From JAZKID01 sp963714065 (GTDB lineage Bacteria > Pseudomonadota > Alphaproteobacteria > Rhizobiales > UBA4765): 64,000 nt of DNA. The position numbers and the translations under genes are program-made. The stretch covers positions 1,984,001 through 2,048,000 of the forward strand of contig OY970226.1 in assembly GCA_963714065.1 (NCBI GenBank), read 5' to 3'. This document shows positions 16,528 to 25,864 of the stretch, in pieces (the first letter of the stretch is position 1; each line of letters starts with the position of its first letter). Under the pieces are notes generated by a model. The model was not told the origin of the DNA and made no database searches. It worked only from the letters and a program-made list of their open reading frames with translations.

Positions 16528-17511
16528 TTACCCCAGCGCATCCTGCGCGGCTTTCAGTTCGGGCAAAGCGCGGTCGATGGTTTCCCAGCCTATTGCGATC
16601 GCTTCCGCCGCGCGGTGAAATTCGAACAGGCCGATATTGCCCAACTTCGGCGTGATCAGCACGTCGGGCGGATCTCCGGCAAGGCGCGCGCGGGCGATGC
16701 GATCCTGCATGATGTTGAAAGCTTCCATCATCACGGCGGTAAAACCTGGCGCACCGGGCTGGCCAAGCAGTTTGCGCCGCATGAGGCGGTTGACGGCCGA
16801 GCCGCTTTGGATGCGGTCGTCGGTATTTTGGTCGGTCATCTGCTCTGCGCTCGATCCGTGATCGGGCACGACGCTGCCGCGTCCGAAATTGTCGGCATGC
16901 AGTACGGAAGCGATCACGAGATCGGCACCGAAAGCGCGGCACACCGAAACCGGCGCAGGATTGACGAAAGCGCCGTCGATCAACCAACGCCCGCCAAGAT
17001 GGACAGGTTCGAAGATTCCCGGCAACGCATAGGATGCGCGCATGGCATCGACAAGGGAGCCTTTCGACAGCCAGACTTCGTGCCCGGTTTTTAGTTCGGT
17101 TGCGACTGCGACGAATTTGCGCGGCAGATTTTCGATACGCTCGTTGATCAGGTCGTCGTCGAGAAGGCCGGTCAGCTTATGGCCGCCGATCAAACCCGAG
17201 CCGCGCAGGCTGATATCGAGCAGGCTGAACACGCGCCGCTTGGTCAGCGAGCGCGCGAAGGCTTCGAGCTCGGCAAGTTTACCGGCCATGTAGCAGCCGC
17301 CGCACAGCGCGCCGATCGACGTACCCGCGACGATCTCCGGCACGATGCCTGCCGCGATCAGCCGTTTCAGAATTCCGATATGCGCCCAGCCGCGTGCAGC
17401 ACCGCCGCCCAGCGCGAGGCCGATTTTCAACCGCCGCTTTTCTTTCGGGGGTGCCGGATCCGCGGCGTCGCCCTTAGGGGTTCCGAACAGAAAACCCAGA
17501 CCATGCAACAT
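16528..17511 (-). CDS. Patatin-like phospholipase (RssA/YchK type)
   Basis: A 327-residue protein of the bacterial patatin family. The oxyanion loop GGGAARG (35-41), the nucleophile elbow GTSIG with Ser65, and the dyad motif DGA in WLIDGAFVNPAP are all present, so it should be an active serine-aspartate acyl hydrolase on lipids. No signal peptide or membrane anchor is seen. The gene is on the minus strand downstream of nadE by 67 bp and ends 2 bp from the convergent orphan gene. Confidence 0.92.
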   Translation of the reverse strand: MLHGLGFLFGTPKGDAADPAPPKEKRRLKIGLALGGGAARGWAHIGILKRLIAAGIVPEIVAGTSIGALCGGCYMAGKLAELEAFARSLTKRRVFSLLDISLRGSGLIGGHKLTGLLDDDLINERIENLPRKFVAVATELKTGHEVWLSKGSLVDAMRASYALPGIFEPVHLGGRWLIDGAFVNPAPVSVCRAFGADLVIASVLHADNFGRGSVVPDHGSSAEQMTDQNTDDRIQSGSAVNRLMRRKLLGQPGAPGFTAVMMEAFNIMQDRIARARLAGDPPDVLITPKLGNIGLFEFHRAAEAIAIGWETIDRALPELKAAQDALG

Positions 17512-17578
17512 GGCACAAACCGCCTTTAGTTAACGGTTTATGCTAGCAACCAATCATCACCGAAGGATGAACGGGAAA

Positions 17579-19249
17579 TTAAAAATCTTCTTTTTCGTAA
17601 TGCGGCGTTGCCGTTTCCGGGCCTGCAGGCTTGCCGCTATCGCGAAAACCGTTCGTGATCGGATAGCGACGGTCCCTGCCGAAATAGCGCGAAGACAGTT
17701 TCACGCCGGGTGGCGACTGGCGGCGTTTATATTCGGCAAGCGCCACCATATTTTCGATGCGCAACACCGTTTCGCGGTCATGACCCGTACGTATGATATC
17801 GTATGCGGGCATATCGTGCTCGATCATCTGCTCTAGAATGGCGTCGAGACTATCGTAAGAGGGCAGGCTGTCCTGATCGGTCTGGTTTGCGCGCAATTCG
17901 GCGGAGGGCGCTTTCGAAATAATGCGTGCGGGAATAACTTCGGAGCGGCTATTCCGCCAGTGCGCCAGCTCATACACTTTTGTCTTGTAGAGATCCTTGA
18001 TCGGGTTGAAGCCGCCATTCATATCGCCATAAAGCGTGGCATAGCCGACCGCCATTTCCGACTTGTTGCCGGTGCTGATCAGCATGGCGCCTGAATTGTT
18101 CGAAAGCGCCATCAGCAAGGTGCCGCGCAGGCGCGATTGCAGATTTTCCTGCGCGATGCCTTGCGGGTTTTGCAGCGTCGCAAGCGCAGCAATCAGCGCC
18201 GGTTCGATCGAAATAACTTCATGATGAATACCGAGGTTTTTCGCGCAGGCTTGCGCGTCTTCAATCGAATGTTGCGACGTATAACGCGAAGGCAGCATGT
18301 AAGCGCGCACATGTTCGGCACCCAATGCATCGGCGCAAATGCAGGCCACCAGTGCGCTGTCGATACCGCCCGAAAGACCGAGCAGCACATCTTCAAAATC
18401 GTTGCCGCGCACATAATCGCGCAGGCCCATGCAGCAGGCTTCATAAAGGCGCTCTAACGGCTCGGGCATGCGAGCTTGCATTTCCGTGTCGCAGCGCCAT
18501 GTCTGACCATTCTTCGTCCATGTCAGAACTGCGAGCTTTTCCTCGAAAGCCGGAAATTGAAATGCGACGCTTCCGTCTGCGTGCAGGCCGAAACTGTCGC
18601 CATCGAAGACAAGTTCGTCCTGTCCGCCGACGCGGTTGAGATAGAGGAGCGGCAATTTTGTTTTTTCGACACGCGCCTGCACCGTTGCGCGCCGTGCCTT
18701 CGCTTTTTCGGCCGAGAAGGGCGAGCCGTTCGGTACAAGAAGAAATTCTGCGCCCTCAACGAGAAACTTTTCTGTCACCACATCGCCCTGCCAAATATCC
18801 TCGCAGATCGGCAGACCAAACGTAACGCCGTTTATGACAAGCGGCGAAGGCAGGGGCCCCGGTGCGAACACGCGCTTTTCGTCGAACACGCCGTAATTCG
18901 GCAGATCGTGTTTGAAACGCACGGCCTCGATTTTCCCGGCGCGCAGATAAGCGACGGCATTGTAAAGCTGCCCGTTCTCCACCCATGGCGTGCCGAGCAA
19001 CAGGGCAGGGCCTTGGGCCGTTTCCCTGGCAAGCTGTTCGACGGTGCTGTGGCATTCGGCCTGAAAAGCAGGGCGCAGAACAAGGTCTTCCGGCGGATAG
19101 CCGCAGATATGTAGCTCGGGGAAGAGGACAAGGTCGGCGCCCTGTCTTGCGGCCTCGTCGCGCGCTTTTCTTGCCTGTGCGGCGTTATGCACCACATCGC
19201 CGATGCGCGCGCTTATCTGGGCCAGCGCGATCCTGAGGGATTGAGTCAT
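17579..19249 (-). CDS. nadE: Glutamine-dependent NAD+ synthetase
   Basis: A 556-residue two-domain enzyme that converts deamido-NAD to NAD with ATP and glutamine. The N-terminal nitrilase-type glutaminase has its catalytic triad at Glu45 (FPELHICGY), Lys113 (RFKHDLPN) and Cys149 (LPICEDIW). The C-terminal synthetase domain has the pyrophosphatase loop LSGGIDSA near residue 295 and STGNKSEMAVGY near 395. The length is normal for the glutamine-dependent form. It follows the carboxylase gene on the minus strand by 51 bp. Confidence 0.96.
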   Translation of the reverse strand: MTQSLRIALAQISARIGDVVHNAAQARKARDEAARQGADLVLFPELHICGYPPEDLVLRPAFQAECHSTVEQLARETAQGPALLLGTPWVENGQLYNAVAYLRAGKIEAVRFKHDLPNYGVFDEKRVFAPGPLPSPLVINGVTFGLPICEDIWQGDVVTEKFLVEGAEFLLVPNGSPFSAEKAKARRATVQARVEKTKLPLLYLNRVGGQDELVFDGDSFGLHADGSVAFQFPAFEEKLAVLTWTKNGQTWRCDTEMQARMPEPLERLYEACCMGLRDYVRGNDFEDVLLGLSGGIDSALVACICADALGAEHVRAYMLPSRYTSQHSIEDAQACAKNLGIHHEVISIEPALIAALATLQNPQGIAQENLQSRLRGTLLMALSNNSGAMLISTGNKSEMAVGYATLYGDMNGGFNPIKDLYKTKVYELAHWRNSRSEVIPARIISKAPSAELRANQTDQDSLPSYDSLDAILEQMIEHDMPAYDIIRTGHDRETVLRIENMVALAEYKRRQSPPGVKLSSRYFGRDRRYPITNGFRDSGKPAGPETATPHYEKEDF

Positions 19250-19300
19250 AAGAGATGTTTAGCGCGGTTATAAATGACCGGCAATCGATTTGAATGCTTC

Positions 19301-21388
19301 TTAGGCCAGTTCCATCATCACCGTATCGACGGCAAGAATATCGCCGACTTTCACAATGACGGACTTGACGATGCCGTCGCGCTCGGAGCGAAGCTGGTTT
19401 TCCATTTTCATGGCCTCTACGACGGCGACCACATCGCCCGCCTTTATGTCCTGTCCCGCTTTTACATGGATCGCTTTCACCAGCCCCGGCATGGGACAGA
19501 CGATGGCGCGCAGGCTTTCCTGATCGTTTTGCACAGGCATCAGGCGCAACAATTCGGCCTCGCGTTCGGTGAAGACATGCGTTTTCACACGATAGCCCGC
19601 GCGGTTCAGCCACAGGCCGTTAGTGAAAGGCTGAAGACCAATGCTGACGACTTCACCATTCACAGTGCCATGCCAGATGGGATCGCCGGGCTTCCAGTTG
19701 GAAACGAGAACGAGTTTGTCGATCTTTTTCTTTTTGGAATTCATGATGGCGACAGTCGTCTCGCGGCCGAGCGATGTGACTTCGAAAAAAACTTCCCTGT
19801 CGTCGATCATTGCAATGCGGCGTGGCGGGAAGACATAGCCGCGGCCGCTGAGGCGCCCGGAAATACGCTTGCGCCGCTCGTTCGACAGATTATCGATGGC
19901 GGCTGCCACGGCAGCGAAACGGTGCAGTTCTTCCTGATCGGGGATACGCGGCTTGAAACCATCCGGAAATTCTTCGGCAATAAAGGCCGTGGAAAGCTTG
20001 CCCGCAATAAAACGCGGATGATTCATCAGCGCGCTCAGGAAGGGAATATTATGCGCGATGCCGGCAATGGCGAAGCTGTCCAGCGCCGCGGCTTGCGCGG
20101 ATATAGCCTGCGCGCGCGTTTTCGCATGCGTCACCAGTTTGCCGATCATGGGATCGTAAAACAGCGAAATGGCCGAGCCTTCTTCCACGCCGTCATCGAT
20201 GCGTAGTGATGTTGCAATTTCCTCATTATTTTTTTCTGCTCTGCGCAAGCGCAACGCAGTGCCGTCATCTATACGCAATGCTGTGTTTTCCATCTGCTCG
20301 ACATGAGGCGGCCGATAGGTGGTCAGGCGGCCGATGGAAGGCAGGAAATTGCGGTAAGGATCTTCGGCGTAAATGCGGCTTTCCACCGCCCAGCCTTCGA
20401 GCTTCACGTCTTTTTGCTTCAAGGCCAGCTTTTCGCCGGCAGCAACGCGGATCATCTGCTCGACAAGATCGAGGCCGGTGATCAGCTCGGTGACGGGATG
20501 CTCGACCTGCAGGCGCGTGTTCATTTCCAGAAAATAAAAACTCTTGTTTTGCGATACTACGAATTCCACAGTTCCCGCACTGTCGTAATTGACGGCTTTG
20601 GCTAAAGCCACCGCCTGCTCGCCCATTTTCTTGCGCGTTTTTTCGTCGAGCAGGGGCGAGGGTGCTTCCTCGATTACTTTCTGGTTGCGGCGCTGGATGG
20701 AACATTCGCGCTCGCCCAGATAGATGACATTGCCGTGCTTGTCGCCGAGCACCTGGATTTCGATATGGCGCGGGTTTTCGATGAATTTTTCTACGAAGAC
20801 GCGATCGTCGCCGAAGGAGGATTTCGCTTCCGATTTAGCAAGCGCGAAACCTTCCTCAACCTCGCGTGCGTTGTAGGCGATGCGCATGCCTTTTCCGCCG
20901 CCGCCCGCCGAGGCCTTGATCATCACCGGAAAGCCGATTTCGGCGGCTATCTTCTGCGCCTGTTTGGCATCGGGAATATCGCCGAGATGGCCGGGTACGG
21001 TGGAAACGCCGGCTGCCGCTGCCGCTTTCTTGCTTTCGATCTTGTCGCCCATGGCGGCGATGGCGTGCGGATTGGGGCCGATGAACACGATGCCTGCGTT
21101 TGAGAGCGCTTTCGGAAAAGCTTCGCGTTCGGACAAAAAGCCATAGCCCGGATGCACGGCCTCGGCGCCGGTTGCCTTGCAGGCTTCGATCATTTTCTCG
21201 ATAACGAGGTAAGAAGCTGCTGCGGGAGCCGGGCCGATGAGATAAGCCTCATCTGCCAGTTGTACATGCAGGGCATCGCTGTCGGCTTCCGAATAAACCG
21301 CAACTGTCGCAATACCCATGCGCCGCGCGGTCTTGATAATGCGGCAGGCAATCTCGCCACGATTGGCGATGAGGATTTTTTTGAACAT
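19301..21388 (-). CDS. Acyl-CoA carboxylase alpha subunit (biotin carboxylase + BCCP), propionyl-CoA carboxylase-like
   Basis: A 695-residue protein. The N-terminal half is biotin carboxylase: IANRGEIACRI, the ATP-grasp glycine loop ASAGGGGKGMR near 160, MNTRLQVEHPVTE near 290. A BT-type linker region follows and the C-terminal 75 residues are a biotinyl carrier domain with VEAMKMEN, whose Lys carries biotin. The single-chain design is that of the alpha subunits of propionyl- or methylcrotonyl-CoA carboxylase. The beta (carboxyltransferase) subunit is not in this window, so the acyl-CoA is uncertain; propionyl-CoA is the likelier from overall form. About 50 residues around 380-410 are rich in repeats of the type LRIDD. 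Confidence 0.92.
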   Translation of the reverse strand: MFKKILIANRGEIACRIIKTARRMGIATVAVYSEADSDALHVQLADEAYLIGPAPAAASYLVIEKMIEACKATGAEAVHPGYGFLSEREAFPKALSNAGIVFIGPNPHAIAAMGDKIESKKAAAAAGVSTVPGHLGDIPDAKQAQKIAAEIGFPVMIKASAGGGGKGMRIAYNAREVEEGFALAKSEAKSSFGDDRVFVEKFIENPRHIEIQVLGDKHGNVIYLGERECSIQRRNQKVIEEAPSPLLDEKTRKKMGEQAVALAKAVNYDSAGTVEFVVSQNKSFYFLEMNTRLQVEHPVTELITGLDLVEQMIRVAAGEKLALKQKDVKLEGWAVESRIYAEDPYRNFLPSIGRLTTYRPPHVEQMENTALRIDDGTALRLRRAEKNNEEIATSLRIDDGVEEGSAISLFYDPMIGKLVTHAKTRAQAISAQAAALDSFAIAGIAHNIPFLSALMNHPRFIAGKLSTAFIAEEFPDGFKPRIPDQEELHRFAAVAAAIDNLSNERRKRISGRLSGRGYVFPPRRIAMIDDREVFFEVTSLGRETTVAIMNSKKKKIDKLVLVSNWKPGDPIWHGTVNGEVVSIGLQPFTNGLWLNRAGYRVKTHVFTEREAELLRLMPVQNDQESLRAIVCPMPGLVKAIHVKAGQDIKAGDVVAVVEAMKMENQLRSERDGIVKSVIVKVGDILAVDTVMMELA

Positions 21389-21433
21389 GTAAGGATGTTG
21401 TACAGCCCTGTATTACAACCACAAGCAGAAAAT

Positions 21434-21796
21434 CTATCGAACCTGCCACCTGAAAATATTCCGGCCCTGGGTGGCATGAATTATATATTGATAATTATTT
21501 GGTGGAGGAAACTTGCTTAAGGAATGGCCTTTCTCGCCCATCAGGATGAATTTTTTGTGTATTGGCAATGCTGGATACAGTTCCCCCGGAACAATTTTCG
21601 GCTTTTCGGGTTCTTTTATAATGTACCCCTGCGGCCCCATAAGCTGAAGATCTAAAGAGTCTTTATTCGAATTTATCTTTCCGGACTGGTTAGGGTGGGG
21701 AGGTTTTTCCCCATGCGGTTTATTTTTTGCTGTTTTAAATTGCCGGCCTGCATAATGGACCTGAGCAGCGCAGAGACGGCTAACGGGTTTAATCAT
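21434..21796 (-). CDS. AT-rich orphan protein, unknown function (second of a pair)
   Basis: A 120-residue protein with no recognised domain. It is basic and rich in Pro, Lys and Gln, with segments KNKPHGEKPPHPNQSGK and GYIIKEPEKPKIVPGELYP; it has no signal peptide or membrane segment. Its ATG lies inside the end of the upstream orphan (8-bp overlap, ATGATTAA), so the two are probably translated together. It ends 45 bp before the carboxylase gene starts. The coding nature is less sure than for its partner. Confidence 0.5.
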   Translation of the reverse strand: MIKPVSRLCAAQVHYAGRQFKTAKNKPHGEKPPHPNQSGKINSNKDSLDLQLMGPQGYIIKEPEKPKIVPGELYPALPIHKKFILMGEKGHSLSKFPPPNNYQYIIHATQGRNIFRWQVR

Positions 21797-22172
21797 TCAT
21801 TACTTGACGTGGTACACTTAAACCAATCCACCGATAATCTTTTGGATTGCATTCGGACGGATTTATTTGGAGTCGTTTGCACATGGTTTGTGGGTCTGAC
21901 TGATCCTTCAGAAGCGCGCTCATTCTGAAAACTATCATATTGCGCGCCCATTTTTCACTAGATGAAAAAAAGAATTCTTTTAGGTCCTGTATTTTCCTGA
22001 CCGCCTCCTCGATTTCCTTCTTTGGAAACTCTGCCTTGAAAAAATCCAATACCTCGCCCCATTCTAGCGCCGAGCTCGGCGTTTTATGGAAACGCTCGAT
22101 GGTTTTCAGAAGACTTTCGTTATTGTTTTTGGCAACAATTGTCAGGAATTGAACTATGGGATTATCAGGCAT
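21789..22172 (-). CDS. AT-rich orphan protein, unknown function (first of a pair)
   Basis: A 127-residue soluble, probably all-helical protein with no recognised family. Helices are suggested at about 5-28, 36-60 (EVLDFFKAEFPKKEIEEAVRKIQDLKEFFF) and 70-95; two cysteines are in CKRLQINPSEC. It is preceded by an 80-bp AT-rich gap after the DAHP synthase gene, and it overlaps the next orphan by 8 bp. Composition is lower in G+C than both flanking housekeeping genes, which suggests an inserted two-gene cassette. Function unknown. Confidence 0.6.
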   Translation of the reverse strand: MPDNPIVQFLTIVAKNNNESLLKTIERFHKTPSSALEWGEVLDFFKAEFPKKEIEEAVRKIQDLKEFFFSSSEKWARNMIVFRMSALLKDQSDPQTMCKRLQINPSECNPKDYRWIGLSVPRQVMND

Positions 22173-22252
22173 GATTTTTCAGGCAACAGCTATGAATTAA
22201 GATTTTGCGACTGGTTCTTGAATAGAATTCTCAAATCAAATTTGAAAAATCG

Positions 22253-23587
22253 TCATCTGGATTTAAGCCTATCGGCCAAACGGAACGACAAATCAAGCGC
22301 CTGCGTGGCATTCAGGCGCGGATCGCAGGCAGTGTTGTAATTTAGTCCCAGTTCTTCCACAGAAATTCCGGCTACTCCGCCTGTGCATTCGGTGACGTTC
22401 TTGCCGGTCATCTCAAGGTGGACGCCGCCCGGCCATGTGCCAAGCTGCTGATGAATGGCGAAAAATTCGTCGATTTCGGCCATGATTTTCTCGAAGGGGC
22501 GGGTTTTATGGCCGTTTGCGCTGATGGTGTTGCCGTGCATCGGATCGCACGACCAGACCACATGCTGTCCTTCCTTCTTGATGCTCTCAATAAGCGTGGG
22601 CAGCTTTTCCGCCACATGGCCGGCGCCGAAACGGCAGATCAGCGTGATGCGGCCTTTTTTGTTTTGGGGATTGATCAATGACAGCAGTTTGCTCAGTTCG
22701 GCGGGTTTAAGGCCCGGCCCACATTTGATACCGATGGGATTTAAAACACCGCGGCAGAATTCCACATGCGCATGGTCCGCCTGCCGCGTGCGGTCGCCGA
22801 TCCAGAGCATGTGGCCGGATGTGGCAACCCAGGGGTGATCGGCCTGTGTGCTGTCCTGCCGTGTCAGCGCCTCCTCATAGCCGAGCAGCAGCGCCTCGTG
22901 GCTGGTGTAGAATTCGGTGACGCGCATTTCGGGATGATGGTCGGGATCGATGCCGCAGGCGCGCATGAAGGCAATCGATTCCTCGATGCGGTCGCTCACC
23001 TGCTGCCATTTCTTCGAGGCCTCGACGAAATCGAGCATCCATTTATGCACATTGGCGAGGCTGGCATAGCCGCCGGATGCCAGCGCGCGCACGAAATTCA
23101 AGGTCGCCGCCGCCTGCCGGTAGGCATGAAGCTGGCGCTTGGGATGAGGGTGGCGCGCCTCTGCCGTAAATTCGGGCCCGTTGATGATATCGCCGCGATA
23201 GCTCGGCAAGCTCACGCCATCGCGCGTTTCTTCATTTGACGAGCGCGGCTTTGCGAACTGCCCGGCAATGCGGCCGACCTTGACCACGGGCAGGCGGGCT
23301 TCATAGGCCAGCACCACCGCCATCTGCAAAAAAATGCGGAAGAAGTCACGGATATTGTTCGGGCCGTGCTCCTCGAAACTTTCTGCGCAATCGCCGCCCT
23401 GCAGCAGGAAGGCCTTGCCGTCGCAGACATCGGCCAGGTGCGCCTGCAGCTCGCGGCATTCGCCGGCGAACACAAGCGGCGGATAGGTCGCAAGCTCGCT
23501 CTCGACATTTTCGAGCAATGCCGTGTCGGCATAATCCGGCACTTGGGTGATGGGTTTTTTGCGCCAGGAAGAAGGAGACCAGGTCAT
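22253..23587 (-). CDS. Class II 3-deoxy-7-phosphoheptulonate (DAHP) synthase
   Basis: A 444-residue enzyme for the first step of aromatic amino acid synthesis (PEP + erythrose 4-phosphate). It is the plant-like class II type: LVFAGECRELQAHLADVCDGKAFLLQGGDCAESF, KVGRIAGQFAKPRS, LPSYRGDIIN, GLKPAEL and VVWSCDPMHGNT are all hallmarks, with the metal-binding Cys and His in place. The length is typical. The gene lies on the minus strand upstream of the orphan pair and downstream of the SDR gene. Confidence 0.95.
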   Translation of the reverse strand: MTWSPSSWRKKPITQVPDYADTALLENVESELATYPPLVFAGECRELQAHLADVCDGKAFLLQGGDCAESFEEHGPNNIRDFFRIFLQMAVVLAYEARLPVVKVGRIAGQFAKPRSSNEETRDGVSLPSYRGDIINGPEFTAEARHPHPKRQLHAYRQAAATLNFVRALASGGYASLANVHKWMLDFVEASKKWQQVSDRIEESIAFMRACGIDPDHHPEMRVTEFYTSHEALLLGYEEALTRQDSTQADHPWVATSGHMLWIGDRTRQADHAHVEFCRGVLNPIGIKCGPGLKPAELSKLLSLINPQNKKGRITLICRFGAGHVAEKLPTLIESIKKEGQHVVWSCDPMHGNTISANGHKTRPFEKIMAEIDEFFAIHQQLGTWPGGVHLEMTGKNVTECTGGVAGISVEELGLNYNTACDPRLNATQALDLSFRLADRLKSR

Positions 23588-23627
23588 GGCAAAAGCTTTA
23601 GCATGCGGAATAATACTCCATCAAATG

Positions 23628-23659
23628 GCATGCCCGGGCTTGACCCGGGCATTGATGAC
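23628..23659. repeat. Short palindromic element ending in ATGAC
   Basis: A single hairpin ATGCCCGGGCTTGACCCGGGCAT followed by TGATGAC. It is the left-hand hairpin unit of the GTCAT...ATGAC family with a shortened right side, placed between the SDR stop and the DAHP synthase start. Confidence 0.7.
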
Positions 23660-23664
23660 GACTT

Positions 23665-24423
23665 TTAAACCCGCCTGCCTTTTCTGGCAATCGCTTTCAT
23701 CAGTGGGAAATACAGCGCATAGGGCAAATGACTTGCAAGCTTATAGGCCCAGGACAGGCGGCGCGGGAAAGTGATCTCGAACGGGCGCCTGGCCATGCCG
23801 TCTGCAATGCGCCGTGCCGCATCCTCGGGCGAAAGCATGAACGGTTTTGCATAGGAGTTTTTATTGATCATCGGCGTATCGACAAAGCCGGGATTGATGA
23901 TGCCGATATGCACGCCATATTGATCGAGATCGAATTTGAGACATTCGGCAAGATTGATCAGCGCCGCCTTTGTGCTGCCATAGGCGGCGGCACTCGGCAG
24001 GCCGGCAAAGCCCGTAACGGAAGAAACAATCCAGATCGCGCCTGCCCGCCGCGCGCTCATGCGGGGAATGAGCGCGGCGAGTGCGTTGATAGGGCCGAGC
24101 TGGTTGATGTCGATCTGCTCGACATATTTCTCGCGCTCGAACGGCACGGCGCGCGTGTGCAGGTAAATACCGGCATTGAGCACGGCCGTATCGATAGGCC
24201 CATGCGTATGCTCGATTGCAGCAACGATTTCTTCCATCTGTGCAGCATCGGCGACATTGCCGGGAAAGGCATGGATATTTTTGCGCAGGCCGGACAGTTC
24301 ATCGAGCTTGTCTTTGCTGCGCGCGGTTGCACAAACCAGCCAGCCGCGCGCTGCCATCTCAAGGGCCAGTGCGCGGCCGATGCCCGAAGATGCGCCGGTG
24401 ATCCAGATGAGTTTGCGGGTCAT
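23665..24423 (-). CDS. Short-chain dehydrogenase/reductase
   Basis: A 252-residue classical SDR. The NAD(P) motif is TGASSGIG near residues 8-15, NNAG-type motif appears as LNAGIYLH near 80, and the catalytic triad is Ser (WIVSSVTGFAG), Tyr and Lys (YGSTKAAL, YxxxK). An Arg near residue 34 (CATARSKDKL) suggests NADPH. The C-terminal 40 residues, KLASHLPYALYFPLMKAIARKGRRV, are amphipathic and could bind the membrane. ATG 24423 is chosen over an upstream start that would run into the palindromic element. The substrate is unknown. Confidence 0.9.
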   Translation of the reverse strand: MTRKLIWITGASSGIGRALALEMAARGWLVCATARSKDKLDELSGLRKNIHAFPGNVADAAQMEEIVAAIEHTHGPIDTAVLNAGIYLHTRAVPFEREKYVEQIDINQLGPINALAALIPRMSARRAGAIWIVSSVTGFAGLPSAAAYGSTKAALINLAECLKFDLDQYGVHIGIINPGFVDTPMINKNSYAKPFMLSPEDAARRIADGMARRPFEITFPRRLSWAYKLASHLPYALYFPLMKAIARKGRRV

Positions 24424-24435
24424 ACAACACCATAC

Positions 24436-24550
24436 GTCATCCCGGGCCCGAGCAGGCAAAGCCTGCGAGGATCAGACCCGGGATCCAGGAATCAAATAAA
24501 GTGCGCTTCGGGCACATTATATGCTGGATTCCCGCTTTCGCGGGAATGAC
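24436..24550. repeat. Palindromic element (GTCAT...ATGAC), three hairpins
   Basis: A 115-bp copy in the divergent space between the SDR and sulfurtransferase genes. It contains an outer pair ATCCCGGG / CCCGGGAT around the inner hairpin GCAGGCAAAGCCTGC, and a right hairpin ATTCCCGCTTTCGCGGGAAT that ends in ATGAC at 24546-24550. Confidence 0.8.
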
Positions 24551-24581
24551 AATTCTTGCATTGTTCTAGGTTTTGTTTCAA

Positions 24582-25454
24582 ATGCACGAAATGTCACTAT
24601 GCTCGCCTATTCTCCCCAACCGCTCGCCTTTTCTCGTTTCTGCCAACCGGGTCGAGCAAAATCTGGAGAGTTTGATTGTATTCGATGGTACCTTTGTTCT
24701 GCCTAATGCGGAGGTGAACGCCACGCAGGCTTACCTGGCCTGGCATATCCCCGGCGCGCAGCGTTTCGATGTCGATGTCGTCAAGGATATCGAAAATCCG
24801 CTGCCGCATATGTTGCCTAAGCCTGCGCAGATGACGCAGTACCTGCGCGATCTCGGTGTGCATGAAGACAGCGCTATCGTCATTTACGATCAGCAGGGCC
24901 TGTTCGGCGCGGCGCGGGTCTGGTGGATGTTGCGCGCCTATGGTCTCAAAAATGTTTTCATTCTCGATGGCGGCCTGCCGCGCTGGTTGCAGGAAAACCG
25001 GCCTACGGAAAGCGGCAATGTATTGCGTATGCCGTCCGCAATCGATGTTTCTCTGAATCCGAAACTGGTCAGCAACAAGCAAGATGTCAAGGCAGCGCTT
25101 GACGACAAGGATATACAGATCGTGGATGCGCGTGCGGTTGCTCGCTTTCGTGGCGATCAGCCCGAACCGAGGGCAGGCCTGCGCGCTGGCCATATGCCGG
25201 GCGCGATCAACCTGCCTTACGATAATTTTATCGAAAACGGCTCGCTGAAAAATCTCGACGAATTGCGCGCCATTCTCGCGAAAGCGGGTATCGAGCTTGA
25301 GAAGAAAATCATCAGCACCTGCGGCTCCGGCGTCAGCGCTGCGATGCTCTGCCTTGTGCTGGCATCGTTGGGCTATGATGACTGGAGCCTGTATGACGGC
25401 TCATGGGCCGAGTGGGGCGCCTGCGCGGAATGCATGATTGAAAGCGCGGCTTAG
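24582..25454 (+). CDS. sseA: 3-mercaptopyruvate/thiosulfate sulfurtransferase
   Basis: A protein of about 290 residues with two rhodanese domains. The inactive first domain shows WHIPGAQRFDVD and the second has RAGHMPGAINLPYDNF and the active-site loop CGSGVSA, whose Cys carries the persulfide. CG-S-G-V-T/S-A is the loop of mercaptopyruvate sulfurtransferases rather than of thiosulfate rhodaneses. ATG 24582 is used; ATG 24591 and TTG 24573 are alternatives. It converges with the EF-hand orphan, their stops overlapping by 4 bp. Confidence 0.9.
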   Translation: MHEMSLCSPILPNRSPFLVSANRVEQNLESLIVFDGTFVLPNAEVNATQAYLAWHIPGAQRFDVDVVKDIENPLPHMLPKPAQMTQYLRDLGVHEDSAIVIYDQQGLFGAARVWWMLRAYGLKNVFILDGGLPRWLQENRPTESGNVLRMPSAIDVSLNPKLVSNKQDVKAALDDKDIQIVDARAVARFRGDQPEPRAGLRAGHMPGAINLPYDNFIENGSLKNLDELRAILAKAGIELEKKIISTCGSGVSAAMLCLVLASLGYDDWSLYDGSWAEWGACAECMIESAA

Positions 25455-25855
25455 TCGTAGCAGTCGAAAGCCATCCAGTCGGAATGCTTTGCCTTCGCAT
25501 TTTCCAGCGATATGGGATTACCAGTACAATTGAAATTATAACAACTGACTGGCTTGCCTGAGAATTCTTCCCACGCATTCAATACAAATCTTTGAAAAGA
25601 AAGTCCCCATTTGATAGTTAGGGGAGAAAAGATGGAGCCATGCAATTCCATAGAGTTGGCAATGGCCTTCCTAAAAGGGAGCCCTGATTTTGATTTGAAT
25701 TTGTCCAGATTTTCACGGCCTAAATATGGATCACCAAAATCGATTTCTGGATTATAGCTCTTCCAGATTTCATTCATTCCATTCTGAAATTCGACAAGTG
25801 TAATTTTTTTGTCGTGATTTGCATCGAATGTGTAAAACTGAATTTTTTCTGCCAT
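25451..25855 (-). CDS. Orphan protein with one EF-hand-like loop
   Basis: A 134-residue protein without a signal peptide. Near the N-terminus, FDANHDKKITLVEF fits the EF-hand loop D-x-N-x-D-x-x-I-x-x-x-E followed by Phe, so calcium binding is plausible; only one loop is visible. The rest, with CYNFNC, WGLSFQRF and a final FDCYD, matches nothing I know. The gene begins 3-9 bases after the stop of aapP on the same strand, with AGGG placed for the ATG at 25855, so it is probably the last gene of the aap operon. Its base composition is clearly poorer in G+C than aapP. It looks like an addition to a conserved operon. Confidence 0.65.
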   Translation of the reverse strand: MAEKIQFYTFDANHDKKITLVEFQNGMNEIWKSYNPEIDFGDPYLGRENLDKFKSKSGLPFRKAIANSMELHGSIFSPLTIKWGLSFQRFVLNAWEEFSGKPVSCYNFNCTGNPISLENAKAKHSDWMAFDCYD

Positions 25856-25864
25856 ATGCATGCC